Assembly (NCBI GenBank): GCA_019911785.1
Contig: JAIOJM010000207.1
Location: 1 to 39,101 of the forward strand
Direction: 5' to 3'
Length of the DNA: 39,101 nucleotides
Source: Sulfuricella sp.
Lineage (GTDB): Bacteria; Pseudomonadota; Gammaproteobacteria; Burkholderiales; Sulfuricellaceae
Below, one piece after another: positions 1 to 6,672 of this stretch. The notes beneath the pieces are model-generated. The model was not told the origin of the DNA. It did no database searches and was given only the letters and a program-made list of their open reading frames with translations. The number at the start of each line of letters is the position of its first letter. Within the stretch, counting starts at the first letter, position 1. The position numbers and the translations under genes are program-made.

Positions 1-316
1 CTTTGGTTTCCAGCTCCTTGATCAGATCGGGATCATCGACCTTCACGGCCGTATAAATGCGGATTCCCTGTGCCTTGTCGTCCTTCGGAATGCCGCTAAC
101 GTACGAAGGGCCAAGTGTTACTTCCTGCAGGCGGCCTTCGAGCACCATGGCCTTGAATTCGATGTAAGGAATCTGCTTCACCTGCGCCATCGGCAGGATA
201 AGCGTGAACACAACCCACACCAGCATCGCCAAGCCAAACAGCCACCACACCGACTCGCGGGAGGGCGGGGGAAAGGATGGCAGCAGACCCTGCTTTTTTT
301 CAGTGGGAATGGGCAT
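1..316 (-). CDS. ftsH: FtsH-type ATP-dependent zinc metalloprotease, N-terminal part (cut by window edge)
   Basis: Only about the first 105 residues are present; the AAA and protease domains lie outside. Read on the minus strand from the ATG at 316, the product has a short cytoplasmic tail, one membrane segment (WWLFGLAMLVWVVFTLIL) and the beginning of a periplasmic domain (QIPYIEF at about residue 47, then VTLGPSYVSGI and KVDDPDLIKELETK). The single helix followed by a YxxF-type segment and an end resembling 'DPDLIKEL' is the N-terminal FtsH extracellular domain pattern. FtsH degrades membrane and regulatory proteins. The Arg- and Pro-rich leader before the helix is slightly longer than in E. 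coli FtsH. Family assignment rests on the N-terminus alone, so another FtsH paralogue cannot be separated. Confidence 0.65.
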   Translation of the reverse strand, partial: MPIPTEKKQGLLPSFPPPSRESVWWLFGLAMLVWVVFTLILPMAQVKQIPYIEFKAMVLEGRLQEVTLGPSYVSGIPKDDKAQGIRIYTAVKVDDPDLIKELETK

Positions 317-371
317 ATTTCCTGGCAAACTGATTCAGACCAGCCAGCGGCTGAGATGCGGCATTCCGAGG

Positions 372-599
372 CTACTCGGGCCGCATCTCGCCTCTGCGCA
401 TCCAGATGCCCCGTTCTTCGCAATGCAGCAGCTCGCTGCCACTCAGCACGGATTGGCCAATCGGGTAGGCCACATCGTTGAAATAACAGGCACCCGCTTC
501 GAGTTCCGAGTCAAGCGAGATCTCCTCATACTCATCGAAGATCGGGGATGTTTTGAGTTCGGGGTCCGGAGCACCGACCCGGGGGGGATGACCAGTCAT
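372..599 (-). CDS. small conserved protein, DUF1496-like
   Basis: 75 residues, starting at the ATG at 599 with a good Shine-Dalgarno (AGGAGA) just upstream. The C-terminal half has a compact motif: a Cys-Tyr pair, an Asn/Asp-Val-Ala-Tyr turn, a Gly-Ser-Glu-Leu-Leu-His-Cys-Glu stretch and a final Trp. That resembles the DUF1496 pattern (CYY..G..Y..G.......L.C...G.W), whose function is unknown. The N-terminal half is acidic. There is no signal peptide. It is followed at 56 bp by the FtsH-like gene on the same strand and may share its transcript. The motif match was made by eye and is moderate. Confidence 0.6.
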   Translation of the reverse strand: MTGHPPRVGAPDPELKTSPIFDEYEEISLDSELEAGACYFNDVAYPIGQSVLSGSELLHCEERGIWMRRGEMRPE

Positions 600-746
600 C
601 TCTGTCTCCTGATATGTGAGGTCTGCGGTTCAGAGCAGACGATAGACAACCGCATCCTGATCTGTCGCAAGCTACAGTGGCGGGACTCGGTTGCCGTGAA
701 TCTGGTGCGAGCGGCCTTTCAACGGCAGAGGCCACCCGCGCCCGCG

Positions 747-1115
747 TTATTCCTTGGGCGGTGCTTCCTGGGGCTCCATACTCTCAACCTGGGGTATGCC
801 TTTTCGAGGATGCTGCCTGATGATCCGCTTCAACGCATCGTCCTCCCTGAAGCCGTGGACGCCGCTCTCCTGCATCCCGAATGCCGTCGTCTCGACCAGT
901 TCGGGCGGTTGCGGCTCGGCCTCCCCCCCGAAAAGTTCAGCTTCGGCCGCAAGCCAATCGTCAAGATCATGACCCGGGACAGGGCCACGCTGCACGTACC
1001 GAAAATAGGCGCCCTCCCGAATCATGCGCTCGCGTTGCTCGGGGCTGATGTCTCCTTCCGAAGGAACATTAGGGCGGCCTGTTGGAGTAACCCGCGCACT
1101 TGTCTTTTTAGCCAT
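747..1115 (-). CDS. DUF2934-domain protein
   Basis: 122 residues, starting at the ATG at 1115 (MAKKTSARVTP). Residues about 25-60 carry the DUF2934 signature: an Arg-rich helix (RERMIREGAYFRYVQRG), a Gly/His turn, then DLDDWLAAEAEL. This short helical domain is common in proteobacteria and has no established function. The basic Lys/Arg N-terminus and the acidic, Pro-rich C-terminus look disordered. The gene lies alone between a membrane-protein gene and the small DUF1496-like gene, all on the minus strand. The plus-strand open frame across the same bases has no recognisable content and is a shadow. Confidence 0.7.
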   Translation of the reverse strand: MAKKTSARVTPTGRPNVPSEGDISPEQRERMIREGAYFRYVQRGPVPGHDLDDWLAAEAELFGGEAEPQPPELVETTAFGMQESGVHGFREDDALKRIIRQHPRKGIPQVESMEPQEAPPKE

Positions 1116-1198
1116 TTTTGCCTCTCCCGTAGTTGATCAGTGAGATGAGATCTCAACAATCATAGTGTAGATCATAAAAAGTATAACCTTGCGCATCT

Positions 1199-1816
1199 TC
1201 AATTGCCGCGCCGGACTGTGCCCGGACCTTTCCGAACGCTTTTTTTCAGCACGTGATGGGTCGGCAGATAGACGCACAAGGGGAACAGCATCATGATCAA
1301 GGCAAGATACCCGGTAGCGGGGAGCAAGGTCTGAGGCTGCTCGCCCCATCCGAACACCCAGTTGATGTTTTTGGCGGGGTCGGTAAACAGGAAGGAAACC
1401 GGCAGCACCACCCAGCACAGCGCTGTGGTCGCAAGCAGGGCGCGCCGGTCGTAGCCGAGCCGATGGAGCAGCCACAGGAGCAGTAGCGGCAGGAACACGT
1501 GGAACGAGGACAGCGCCCGCAACCACAGCGGCCGCGCGGGGTCGAACATGTAAGCGGTGGCGTCCAGGCCGATCACGTCACGGCCGACGATCAAGCGGGT
1601 GAAGAAATCCAGGTTCCACGCCAGCTCCGGCAGTAGCACCGCCACCGCCATCGTGCTGGCGAGCAGCCGGCTTTCGCGCCATAGGGCGACTACCGTGACC
1701 AGGAGCGCAATGTCGCAGGCCCACAGGAAATTGGCCGGGCCGTAGTGCGCCCAATACGCCGGCACCAGCACGCCGACGAACAGGGTATAAGCAAGCTTGA
1801 TCCAGAGCGGGATCAT
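1199..1816 (-). CDS. integral membrane protein of unknown function
   Basis: 205 residues, starting at the ATG at 1816. About six hydrophobic segments cover most of the length, with short polar loops and a basic C-terminus (KKSVRKGPGTVRRGN), consistent with a cytoplasmic tail. Loop motifs that look conserved are ELAWNLDFFTRL, DATAYMFDP, SSFHVFLP and NINWVFGWG; the Asn/Trp/His content of these loops suggests a specific fold rather than a random hydrophobic frame. I do not recognise a named family, and neighbours give no functional hint. Coding strand is supported by the coherent helix pattern and by third-position GC. Confidence 0.65.
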   Translation of the reverse strand: MIPLWIKLAYTLFVGVLVPAYWAHYGPANFLWACDIALLVTVVALWRESRLLASTMAVAVLLPELAWNLDFFTRLIVGRDVIGLDATAYMFDPARPLWLRALSSFHVFLPLLLLWLLHRLGYDRRALLATTALCWVVLPVSFLFTDPAKNINWVFGWGEQPQTLLPATGYLALIMMLFPLCVYLPTHHVLKKSVRKGPGTVRRGN

Positions 1817-1869
1817 CCGCTACCGCCCCAATCCGGCGGCGGTGAATCTCGGCGCTGGCATCCCGGAAC

Positions 1870-2047
1870 GGATGTGAAGGGTACTTGTTCCGACCTGAGG
1901 GACGCCCTCATCCCAACCTTCTCCCAGAGGGGCTACCCTCACCCCAACCCTCTCCCGTAAACGGGAGATGGGGCGAACGTGAAGGGCGCTTGTTTCGATC
2001 TGGGGCAATGGAGAAAGGCGCTTGTTTTGATCTGCGAGTTTCACGTT
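1870..2047. repeat. REP-like intergenic repeat block with tandem degenerate units
   Basis: Between the stops/starts of two minus-strand genes lies non-coding repeat DNA. Two 18-base units differing at one base lie at 1985-2002 and 2017-2034 (GGCGCTTGTTTCGATCTG and its variant); a more diverged third is near 1879-1897. A 7-bp hairpin (TCTCCCG / CGGGAGA, loop TAAA) is at 1951-1968, flanked by C-rich and G-rich tracts. The terminal 14-mer GCGAGTTTCACGTT (2034-2047) recurs exactly at 20147-20160, again after a CTCTCCC hairpin, so this is a dispersed family. Confidence 0.6.
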
Positions 2048-2768
2048 AAAAGCGCTCATGCGGCGCCAAATAACGCCATTGACCGGGCGGCAATTTGGCC
2101 ATCGACACCCGCCCGATCCTGATCCGCTTCATGGTCAGCACCTTTAGTCCGACACTGTTGCACATCTGCGCGATCTGGCCGGGTTGTGCGCCCTTGAGGG
2201 CAAAGCGCAGCCGGGTTTCGTTTTGCCAGCTGACCTTGGCTGGGGGCAGTGTCCGGCCGTTAAAACCGGGCTTGTGGTTGAGGCGCTTGAGCCCGTCGGG
2301 CGCCATTTCACCGGCAACCTCAACAATGTACTCCTGCTCGACGGTGGCGGCATCGTCGATCAGCTTGCGCGCCACTCGCCAGTCCTGGGTAAATACCAGC
2401 AGGCCGCTGGCGTTCGCCTCTAACGGTGCGGCCAGGGTCAGCCGAGAAAAATGTTGCTTGAGCATGAGGATGCCGGATGGGTCGTCAGCCGCCCGCGCGT
2501 CGGCGGAGAGCAGTTGCTGCGCGGAGCTGGCGTCCATGCCTGCATCATGGCCGGACGGCAGGTGCAACAAAATGGTTACCGGCTCAACCGGTGTAAGCCT
2601 GGCATCGGGGCGAAGCTCAACCTTCTGCTGCGACACCTTGAACTGGGGTTCTTCCACCACTTGCCCATCCACCATTACCCAGCCACCCACGATATAAAGC
2701 TCGGCCTCCCGGCGAGAGCAGGGGACTAGTTCGGCAAGGCGTTTTGCGAGACGAACGGGTTCTGTCAT
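2046..2768 (-). CDS. S4-domain RNA pseudouridine synthase homologue (RluB/RluE/RluF family), catalytic Asp replaced
   Basis: 240 residues. Residues about 5-50 form an S4 RNA-binding domain (RLAKRLAELVPCSRREAELYI ends in GGWVMVDGQVV), followed by the RluF-type catalytic fold, including QEYIVEV and a C-terminal MKRIRIGRVSMAKLPPGQWRYL block typical of the family. In active enzymes the central motif is GRLDxxTxGLL, with Asp as nucleophile. Here the aligned segment is APLEANASGLLVFTQD, so Asp is replaced by Glu117 (codon GAG) and the preceding Arg by Pro. The protein may bind rRNA without isomerising uridine. It is monocistronic and ends in the repeat block. Confidence 0.8.
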   Translation of the reverse strand: MTEPVRLAKRLAELVPCSRREAELYIVGGWVMVDGQVVEEPQFKVSQQKVELRPDARLTPVEPVTILLHLPSGHDAGMDASSAQQLLSADARAADDPSGILMLKQHFSRLTLAAPLEANASGLLVFTQDWRVARKLIDDAATVEQEYIVEVAGEMAPDGLKRLNHKPGFNGRTLPPAKVSWQNETRLRFALKGAQPGQIAQMCNSVGLKVLTMKRIRIGRVSMAKLPPGQWRYLAPHERF

Positions 2769-2875
2769 GACGGGGTATCCTGGAAGGTAAAAACGTTATT
2801 GTAACCGCCCTCGCAAGCAGGGGATGCAAGGGGCGTTTTTATTGGCGATTCCATTTCAGGAATGTCCAGGCGCAT

Positions 2876-2926
2876 AATCATCAAATGATTTTATGATAAT
2901 TGCTGTCGCCTGATTCTGGCTATAAT
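2876..2926 (+). promoter_or_regulatory. promoter and candidate ArsR operator upstream of the first arsR-rhodanese gene
   Basis: A perfect -10 hexamer TATAAT sits at 2921-2926, 33 bases before the start codon; a weak -35 (TTGCTG, 2900-2905) is 15 bases upstream. Just before it lies AATCAT-CAA-ATGATT (2876-2890), an exact 6-bp inverted repeat in AT-rich DNA, the usual size of an ArsR/SmtB site. The octamer ATCAAATG (2880-2887) recurs in inverse orientation at 9833-9840, before the rhodanese operon. Autoregulation is inferred from position. Confidence 0.5.
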
Positions 2927-2958
2927 TAGGACCCTGCCTAAATTTTAAGATTATCTCA

Positions 2959-3618
2959 ATGGCCGCTGTTACTCCCAAGAAGAAACTCTTCGAGAACTTC
3001 GCCCTCGTCGCGAAAGCACTTGCCAGCGCCAATCGGCTTGAATTGCTGGAGGCCCTCGCACAGGGCGAGCGCGGCGTGGATGGGCTGGCACAGGCTAGCG
3101 GCATGTCGGTAGCCAACACTTCCCACCACCTGCAAATCCTGCGTGGGGGAGGGCTGGTCCAGTCGCGCAAGGAGGGCACCCAGGTCATCTACAGCCTGAC
3201 CGACGAAAAGGTGCTTTCACTGTTGACGGACATCCGTTATGTGGCAGAACAACACCTGGCTGAAGTGGAGCGCATTGTCCGTGAAAACTTTGAAAGCCGG
3301 GACAACCTGACTCCCGTCCGACGCGACGAACTTCTGGGATTGGTGCGATCCGGGGAAGCGATGGTGATTGATGTTCGCCCCCCCGCCGAATACGATGCCG
3401 GCCATATCGAAGGGGCGGTCAACATCCCTCTTGAGTCCCTGCCGGAGCGGTTAAGCAAATTGCCTCACGACCAGGAGATTGTTGCCTACTGCCGTGGCCC
3501 TTATTGCATGCTGGCCTTCGATGCGGTTGAACAGTTGCGCCAGCACGGCTACCGTGCCCGCCGACTGGAAGACGGCTTCCCCGAATGGAAGGTCGATCAC
3601 CTTCCTGTCGATAAATAA
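2959..3618 (+). CDS. ArsR-family winged-helix regulator fused to a rhodanese domain (copy 1)
   Basis: 219 residues. Residues 10-110 form the ArsR/SmtB winged helix (NRLELLEAL, SGMSVANTSHHLQIL recognition helix, GTQVIYSL wing). Residues 120-219 form a rhodanese domain (VIDVRPPAEYDAGHIEGAVNIPL, then AYCRGPYC). The only two cysteines in the protein are C178 and C183 of the rhodanese active loop; none lies in the DNA-binding domain, so metal-binding sites of classical ArsR proteins are absent. Sensing by persulfidation or disulfide formation in the rhodanese loop is inferred. It is probably a repressor of the adjacent molybdoenzyme and sulfurtransferase operons. A second copy follows 112 bp downstream. 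Confidence 0.85.
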   Translation: MAAVTPKKKLFENFALVAKALASANRLELLEALAQGERGVDGLAQASGMSVANTSHHLQILRGGGLVQSRKEGTQVIYSLTDEKVLSLLTDIRYVAEQHLAEVERIVRENFESRDNLTPVRRDELLGLVRSGEAMVIDVRPPAEYDAGHIEGAVNIPLESLPERLSKLPHDQEIVAYCRGPYCMLAFDAVEQLRQHGYRARRLEDGFPEWKVDHLPVDK

Positions 3619-3700
3619 ATCCTCAAAACCTTCCCAAAACACATCGGTCTCAGGGCTGTAAATCTTCCCGGAATAATTAGATCGGGGGAGGCGATTGACC

Positions 3701-3719
3701 AATGACTCTAATAGTCATT
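3701..3719 (+). promoter_or_regulatory. palindromic operator before the second arsR-rhodanese gene
   Basis: AATGACT-ctaat-AGTCATT is an exact 7-bp inverted repeat with a 5-base centre, ending 11 bases before the start codon at 3731. Its size and position fit an ArsR-type operator that would block transcription or initiation. Its sequence differs from the first gene's palindrome, so the two regulators may have distinct sites. Confidence 0.55.
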
Positions 3720-3730
3720 AGAATGATGAC

Positions 3731-4402
3731 ATGAACAATCGACAGACAAAAGATCTTCTCTATGAACAGGTTGCGCGTATCGGCAAGGCTGTTTCCAGCC
3801 CGAAGCGCCTCGAATTGCTCGAAATTCTGAGCCAAAAGGAAAAGTCCGTCGATACCTTGGCTACCGAGGCAGACATCAACATCAAGCTCGCCAGCGCCCA
3901 TCTCAAGGCGCTGAAAGCCGCCCGACTGGTTCAGAGCCGCCGCGACGGCAAGTACATCATCTATCGCCTCTCGAGCGATGATATCTCACATCTTTGGGTG
4001 ACCCTGCGCACGGTTGCGGAGGCGCACCTGATCGAACTGTCCTCCGCCTTGGCACAGATGTTCTCGGAGCCCGAGCGTCTCACCGCCGAAAGCCGCGCAG
4101 TCCTCATTGACCGGGTGCGCGAGGGTGATATCGTGCTCATCGACGTGCGCCCGGAAAGCGAGTACCAGACTCGCCATCTGCCCTACGCTCGCTCCATGCC
4201 GCTGCACGAATTGGAACGGCGGCTGGCGGAACTGCCGTCCGACAAGGAAATCATCGCTTATTGTCGCGGCCCCTTCTGCCTGTGGGCCGAAGAGGCAAAA
4301 AGGCTTCTGGCGCTACGCGGCTATCGCGTGAGCAAGATCGCCGACGGCGTGCCGGAATGGCTGGCCGCCGGGCTGCCCGTGGAATCGACGATCAAGGCTT
4401 GA
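3731..4402 (+). CDS. ArsR-family winged-helix regulator fused to a rhodanese domain (copy 2)
   Basis: 223 residues with the same architecture as the preceding gene: ArsR winged helix (KRLELLEIL, INIKLASAHLKALKAARLV, GKYIIYRL) then rhodanese (IVLIDVRPESEYQTRHLPYARSMPL, AYCRGPFC). Its two cysteines are again C178 and C183, the same numbered positions as in copy 1, with no cysteine in the DNA-binding part. The recognition helices differ (NTSHHLQIL versus LASAHLKAL), which fits different operators. The gene converges on the heme-b subunit gene with 21 bases between stops. Probably a tandem duplicate that has diverged to control a second regulon. Confidence 0.85.
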   Translation: MNNRQTKDLLYEQVARIGKAVSSPKRLELLEILSQKEKSVDTLATEADINIKLASAHLKALKAARLVQSRRDGKYIIYRLSSDDISHLWVTLRTVAEAHLIELSSALAQMFSEPERLTAESRAVLIDRVREGDIVLIDVRPESEYQTRHLPYARSMPLHELERRLAELPSDKEIIAYCRGPFCLWAEEAKRLLALRGYRVSKIADGVPEWLAAGLPVESTIKA

Positions 4403-4423
4403 GCCGCGACGCGGCGAATCTCA

Positions 4424-5137
4424 TCAGAGCCGGAGCTTCTGCCAGGTCAACGTCACGGCCTTCAGGCCGTCGCGCTCCTGATTCGACCCATCCCATGCGG
4501 CGAACGCAATTGGAATCTCACGGAACCGCTTGAGGTTGACCATCCCTTCCGGGCCCACCAGCTTCCTGCTCAACACCACTTGCCAGCCCTGCGGACTTCT
4601 TGCGCCAACTCCGCTCACCTCACCTTGCGCACGCAAGGAAGTTGCGGTTCCGAAGCCGCCCGCGACAAGCTCCTCTGCGTACCCGTCGGCGCGCCAGCGC
4701 CAGATATTCACGGCACTCTTGGCATCGCCCATGAACGGCGTCGTGCTCGCCTTCCCGTTCACAGGGAACTGAACAGCGACTCCGTCAGAGAACTGCATCG
4801 TATCGCTGGGTTTGCCGTTGGCTGTTGGGTCGTCCCACGCCAGTCTCACAAACAGGCGATCCTGACTGCGCACCGCCTGCACCGTCACCTCGGCGATGCG
4901 AGGCGTGCCGACGATAGCCGGATGCCCCGGAAAAGCTGGCTGTAGCTTTACCTTCGAGGAGGGAGCCTTGTTCCAGGTCGCGGCATCCGGCTGCGAGGCG
5001 TCAACCTGCTTCGCTACGAGCAATGCCTTCACGGTCACAACATTCTCGGCTGCATTTGCCGCAGGCGCCAAACCGACGACCGTAACCGTCCCCACTCCAG
5101 CGATAACTAAAGCCAGCAAGCGTGTCTTGATTCTCAT
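4424..5137 (-). CDS. type II DMSO-reductase-family enzyme, heme-b gamma subunit (operon 1)
   Basis: 237 residues with a Sec signal peptide (hydrophobic 8-29, ANAA cleavage site). The mature part is the ethylbenzene-dehydrogenase-type heme-b domain, the gamma subunit in SerC, ClrC, DdhC and EbdC. Candidate axial ligands fall where the family has them: Met136 (TPFMGDAKSAVNIWRWRADG) and Lys226 near the C-terminus (WDGSNQERDGLKAVTLTWQ). It accepts or donates electrons between the FeS beta subunit and a periplasmic cytochrome. The gene is last in a four-gene operon; its ATG overlaps the chaperone stop as ATGA. It shares the WRWRADG block with the gamma subunit at 16919-17965 but lacks that protein's cytochrome c domain. 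Confidence 0.82.
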   Translation of the reverse strand: MRIKTRLLALVIAGVGTVTVVGLAPAANAAENVVTVKALLVAKQVDASQPDAATWNKAPSSKVKLQPAFPGHPAIVGTPRIAEVTVQAVRSQDRLFVRLAWDDPTANGKPSDTMQFSDGVAVQFPVNGKASTTPFMGDAKSAVNIWRWRADGYAEELVAGGFGTATSLRAQGEVSGVGARSPQGWQVVLSRKLVGPEGMVNLKRFREIPIAFAAWDGSNQERDGLKAVTLTWQKLRL

Positions 5138-5691
5138 GGCAATACTCCTTCTTTCATTTCTCCAAGTTCATCCGCATGCTCCTGGCAAAACTCGGCCAGC
5201 GCCTGGGCGATTTCGCCATAGTCCGTTTTTCCACCAGCCAAACGCTCCGCAAACCCGGGCACCCACGCGAGCAGGTGTCGCTGCAGGAAATCGCGCGATG
5301 CTCGCCGGAACGAATCCGCGTCCTTTCCCGCTGCCTCGGCGGCCGCCTCCTGCTGGCACAGAAAAGCCATGAACTCGAGTTCCGTGACGAGGTGATCCGG
5401 GTAATCACGATTCGCTTCCTGTAGCCGCACGCCGAAAAACTCATGGAAGCGCATGACATCTTCCAGGATTCCTTCCCGCCCATCCCCGGGCCGGCATAGT
5501 CCTTCGTAAAGGGGCACGGCCGATTGCTCTCCGCCAAGCTCGAAGGTGGCCAGGTAATCCGCCTCGCGCTCATCCTGCGAGCGGGCCGGCGTCACGCCGT
5601 CGCGCTCCAGCGGCTGCCATACCTCGGGCCGCGGAAAGGCGAAGAGCTGCGCGAGCGCGAGATACTGCCGGGCTCTGTCGGTCGGATTCAT
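5134..5691 (-). CDS. TorD/DmsD-family chaperone for the molybdoenzyme alpha subunit
   Basis: 185 residues, all helical in appearance and without a signal peptide. The family pattern is visible: an N-terminal helix with LALAQLFAFPRPEVW, a central EDVMRFHEFFGV segment, then YPDHLVTELEFMAFLCQQE and a late RDFLQRHLLAWVPGFAERL helix. TorD-type proteins bind the Tat signal of the apo-enzyme and hold it until the molybdenum cofactor is inserted. The gene overlaps both neighbours by ATGA, which implies translational coupling. Position third in the operon (alpha, beta, chaperone, gamma) equals the D gene of serABDC, clrABDC and ddhABDC. The second molybdoenzyme operon has no such gene, so this chaperone might serve both. 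Confidence 0.85.
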   Translation of the reverse strand: MNPTDRARQYLALAQLFAFPRPEVWQPLERDGVTPARSQDEREADYLATFELGGEQSAVPLYEGLCRPGDGREGILEDVMRFHEFFGVRLQEANRDYPDHLVTELEFMAFLCQQEAAAEAAGKDADSFRRASRDFLQRHLLAWVPGFAERLAGGKTDYGEIAQALAEFCQEHADELGEMKEGVLP

Positions 5692-6662
5692 GGCTTGAAC
5701 CGATCTTTGTTGGTGTAGCCGATCAGAATGTCGGTCAGCTCCGAGGGTTGCGCCTGGCGCCGCTTCTGCATTTCACGGCCCAGTATCTCCAGTGCCGGCT
5801 GCACGCCCTTGCCGAACAGCGCCTCCAAATCGGCCAACGGAATGCGCGGCTTATCGCCGAGCCGGCCGTCGTCCTCGAACAGGGGCGGGGTGGTATTCAT
5901 CGGCGGCACGTAGAAGACGTTCGGCTGGGTGCCATACTCGGCATGCAGCGGCAGCGCCACTTTCCATTGGTCGACCAGCTTGTAGATCGGGCCGTCCTTG
6001 TCGTCGCGATAGCCCCAGAAACGGATGCGCCCGACGCACTGCTTGACGCAAGCGGGCGCCTCCCCTTTCTCGACGCGCGGGTAGCAGCCGATGCACTTCT
6101 CCGACATGCCGGTCTGGAGGTTAAAGTACATCTTGCCGTAGGGGCAGGCCTTGACACAGTAGCGGTAGCCGCGGCAGCGTTCCTGGTCGACCACCACCAG
6201 CCCGTCTTCCGGCCGCTTGTAGATCGCCTTGGTCGGGCAGGCAGCCAGGCAGGCCGGGTTGGAGCAATGGTTGCAGATGCGTGGCAGATAGAAGTATTGG
6301 TTGTTCGGGAACTCGCCCTTGCCCTCGTCCTCATCCCAGTTCGGTCCCCAGGTCGGCTTCTCGTGGGGCACGACCTGGTTCCCCTTGCCTTCCAGCAGCA
6401 CCTCCTGCAGGTTGTATTCCCATTCGCCGCCGTAATCCTCCTTCGTCGGGATCTTGCCATCCGTCTGCAGCACCCCGTTCTTGAAACCTCCGCCCTTCTG
6501 CTCCCAGTTTTTCGGGTAGCCCTTTCCGGGGCGGGTTTCGACATTGTTCCAGTACATGTACTCGCGGCCGTTGCGGTTGGTCCACAACTGCTTGCAGGCC
6601 ATGGTGCAGGTGTGGCAGCCGATGCACTTGTTCAGATCGAATACGTAGGCCAGTTGTCTCAT
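5688..6662 (-). CDS. type II DMSO-reductase-family enzyme, iron-sulfur beta subunit (operon 1)
   Basis: 324 residues, NarH/SerB/DdhB-like. Four cysteine groups are present: CIGCHTCTMAC (about residue 14), CNHCSNPACLAACP, CRGYRYCVKACPYG and CIGCYP...CVKQC. In the third group the usual second Cys is Tyr (CRGY), the position occupied by Trp in NarH and by a non-Cys residue in type II enzymes, so three 4Fe-4S clusters and one 3Fe-4S cluster are expected. The sequence between groups one and two (about 120 residues, rich in Trp/Gly/Asn) is the typical type II insertion. There is no signal peptide, so it should be exported with the alpha subunit by the Tat system. It starts 10 bases after the alpha stop. 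Confidence 0.88.
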   Translation of the reverse strand: MRQLAYVFDLNKCIGCHTCTMACKQLWTNRNGREYMYWNNVETRPGKGYPKNWEQKGGGFKNGVLQTDGKIPTKEDYGGEWEYNLQEVLLEGKGNQVVPHEKPTWGPNWDEDEGKGEFPNNQYFYLPRICNHCSNPACLAACPTKAIYKRPEDGLVVVDQERCRGYRYCVKACPYGKMYFNLQTGMSEKCIGCYPRVEKGEAPACVKQCVGRIRFWGYRDDKDGPIYKLVDQWKVALPLHAEYGTQPNVFYVPPMNTTPPLFEDDGRLGDKPRIPLADLEALFGKGVQPALEILGREMQKRRQAQPSELTDILIGYTNKDRFKP

Positions 6663-6672
6663 GGTTATTTCC

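Noticed and set aside
204..1136. 310-codon plus-strand frame over the first small genes
   Set aside because: Overlaps three minus-strand genes with family patterns (FtsH leader, DUF1496-like, DUF2934) and has no features of its own.
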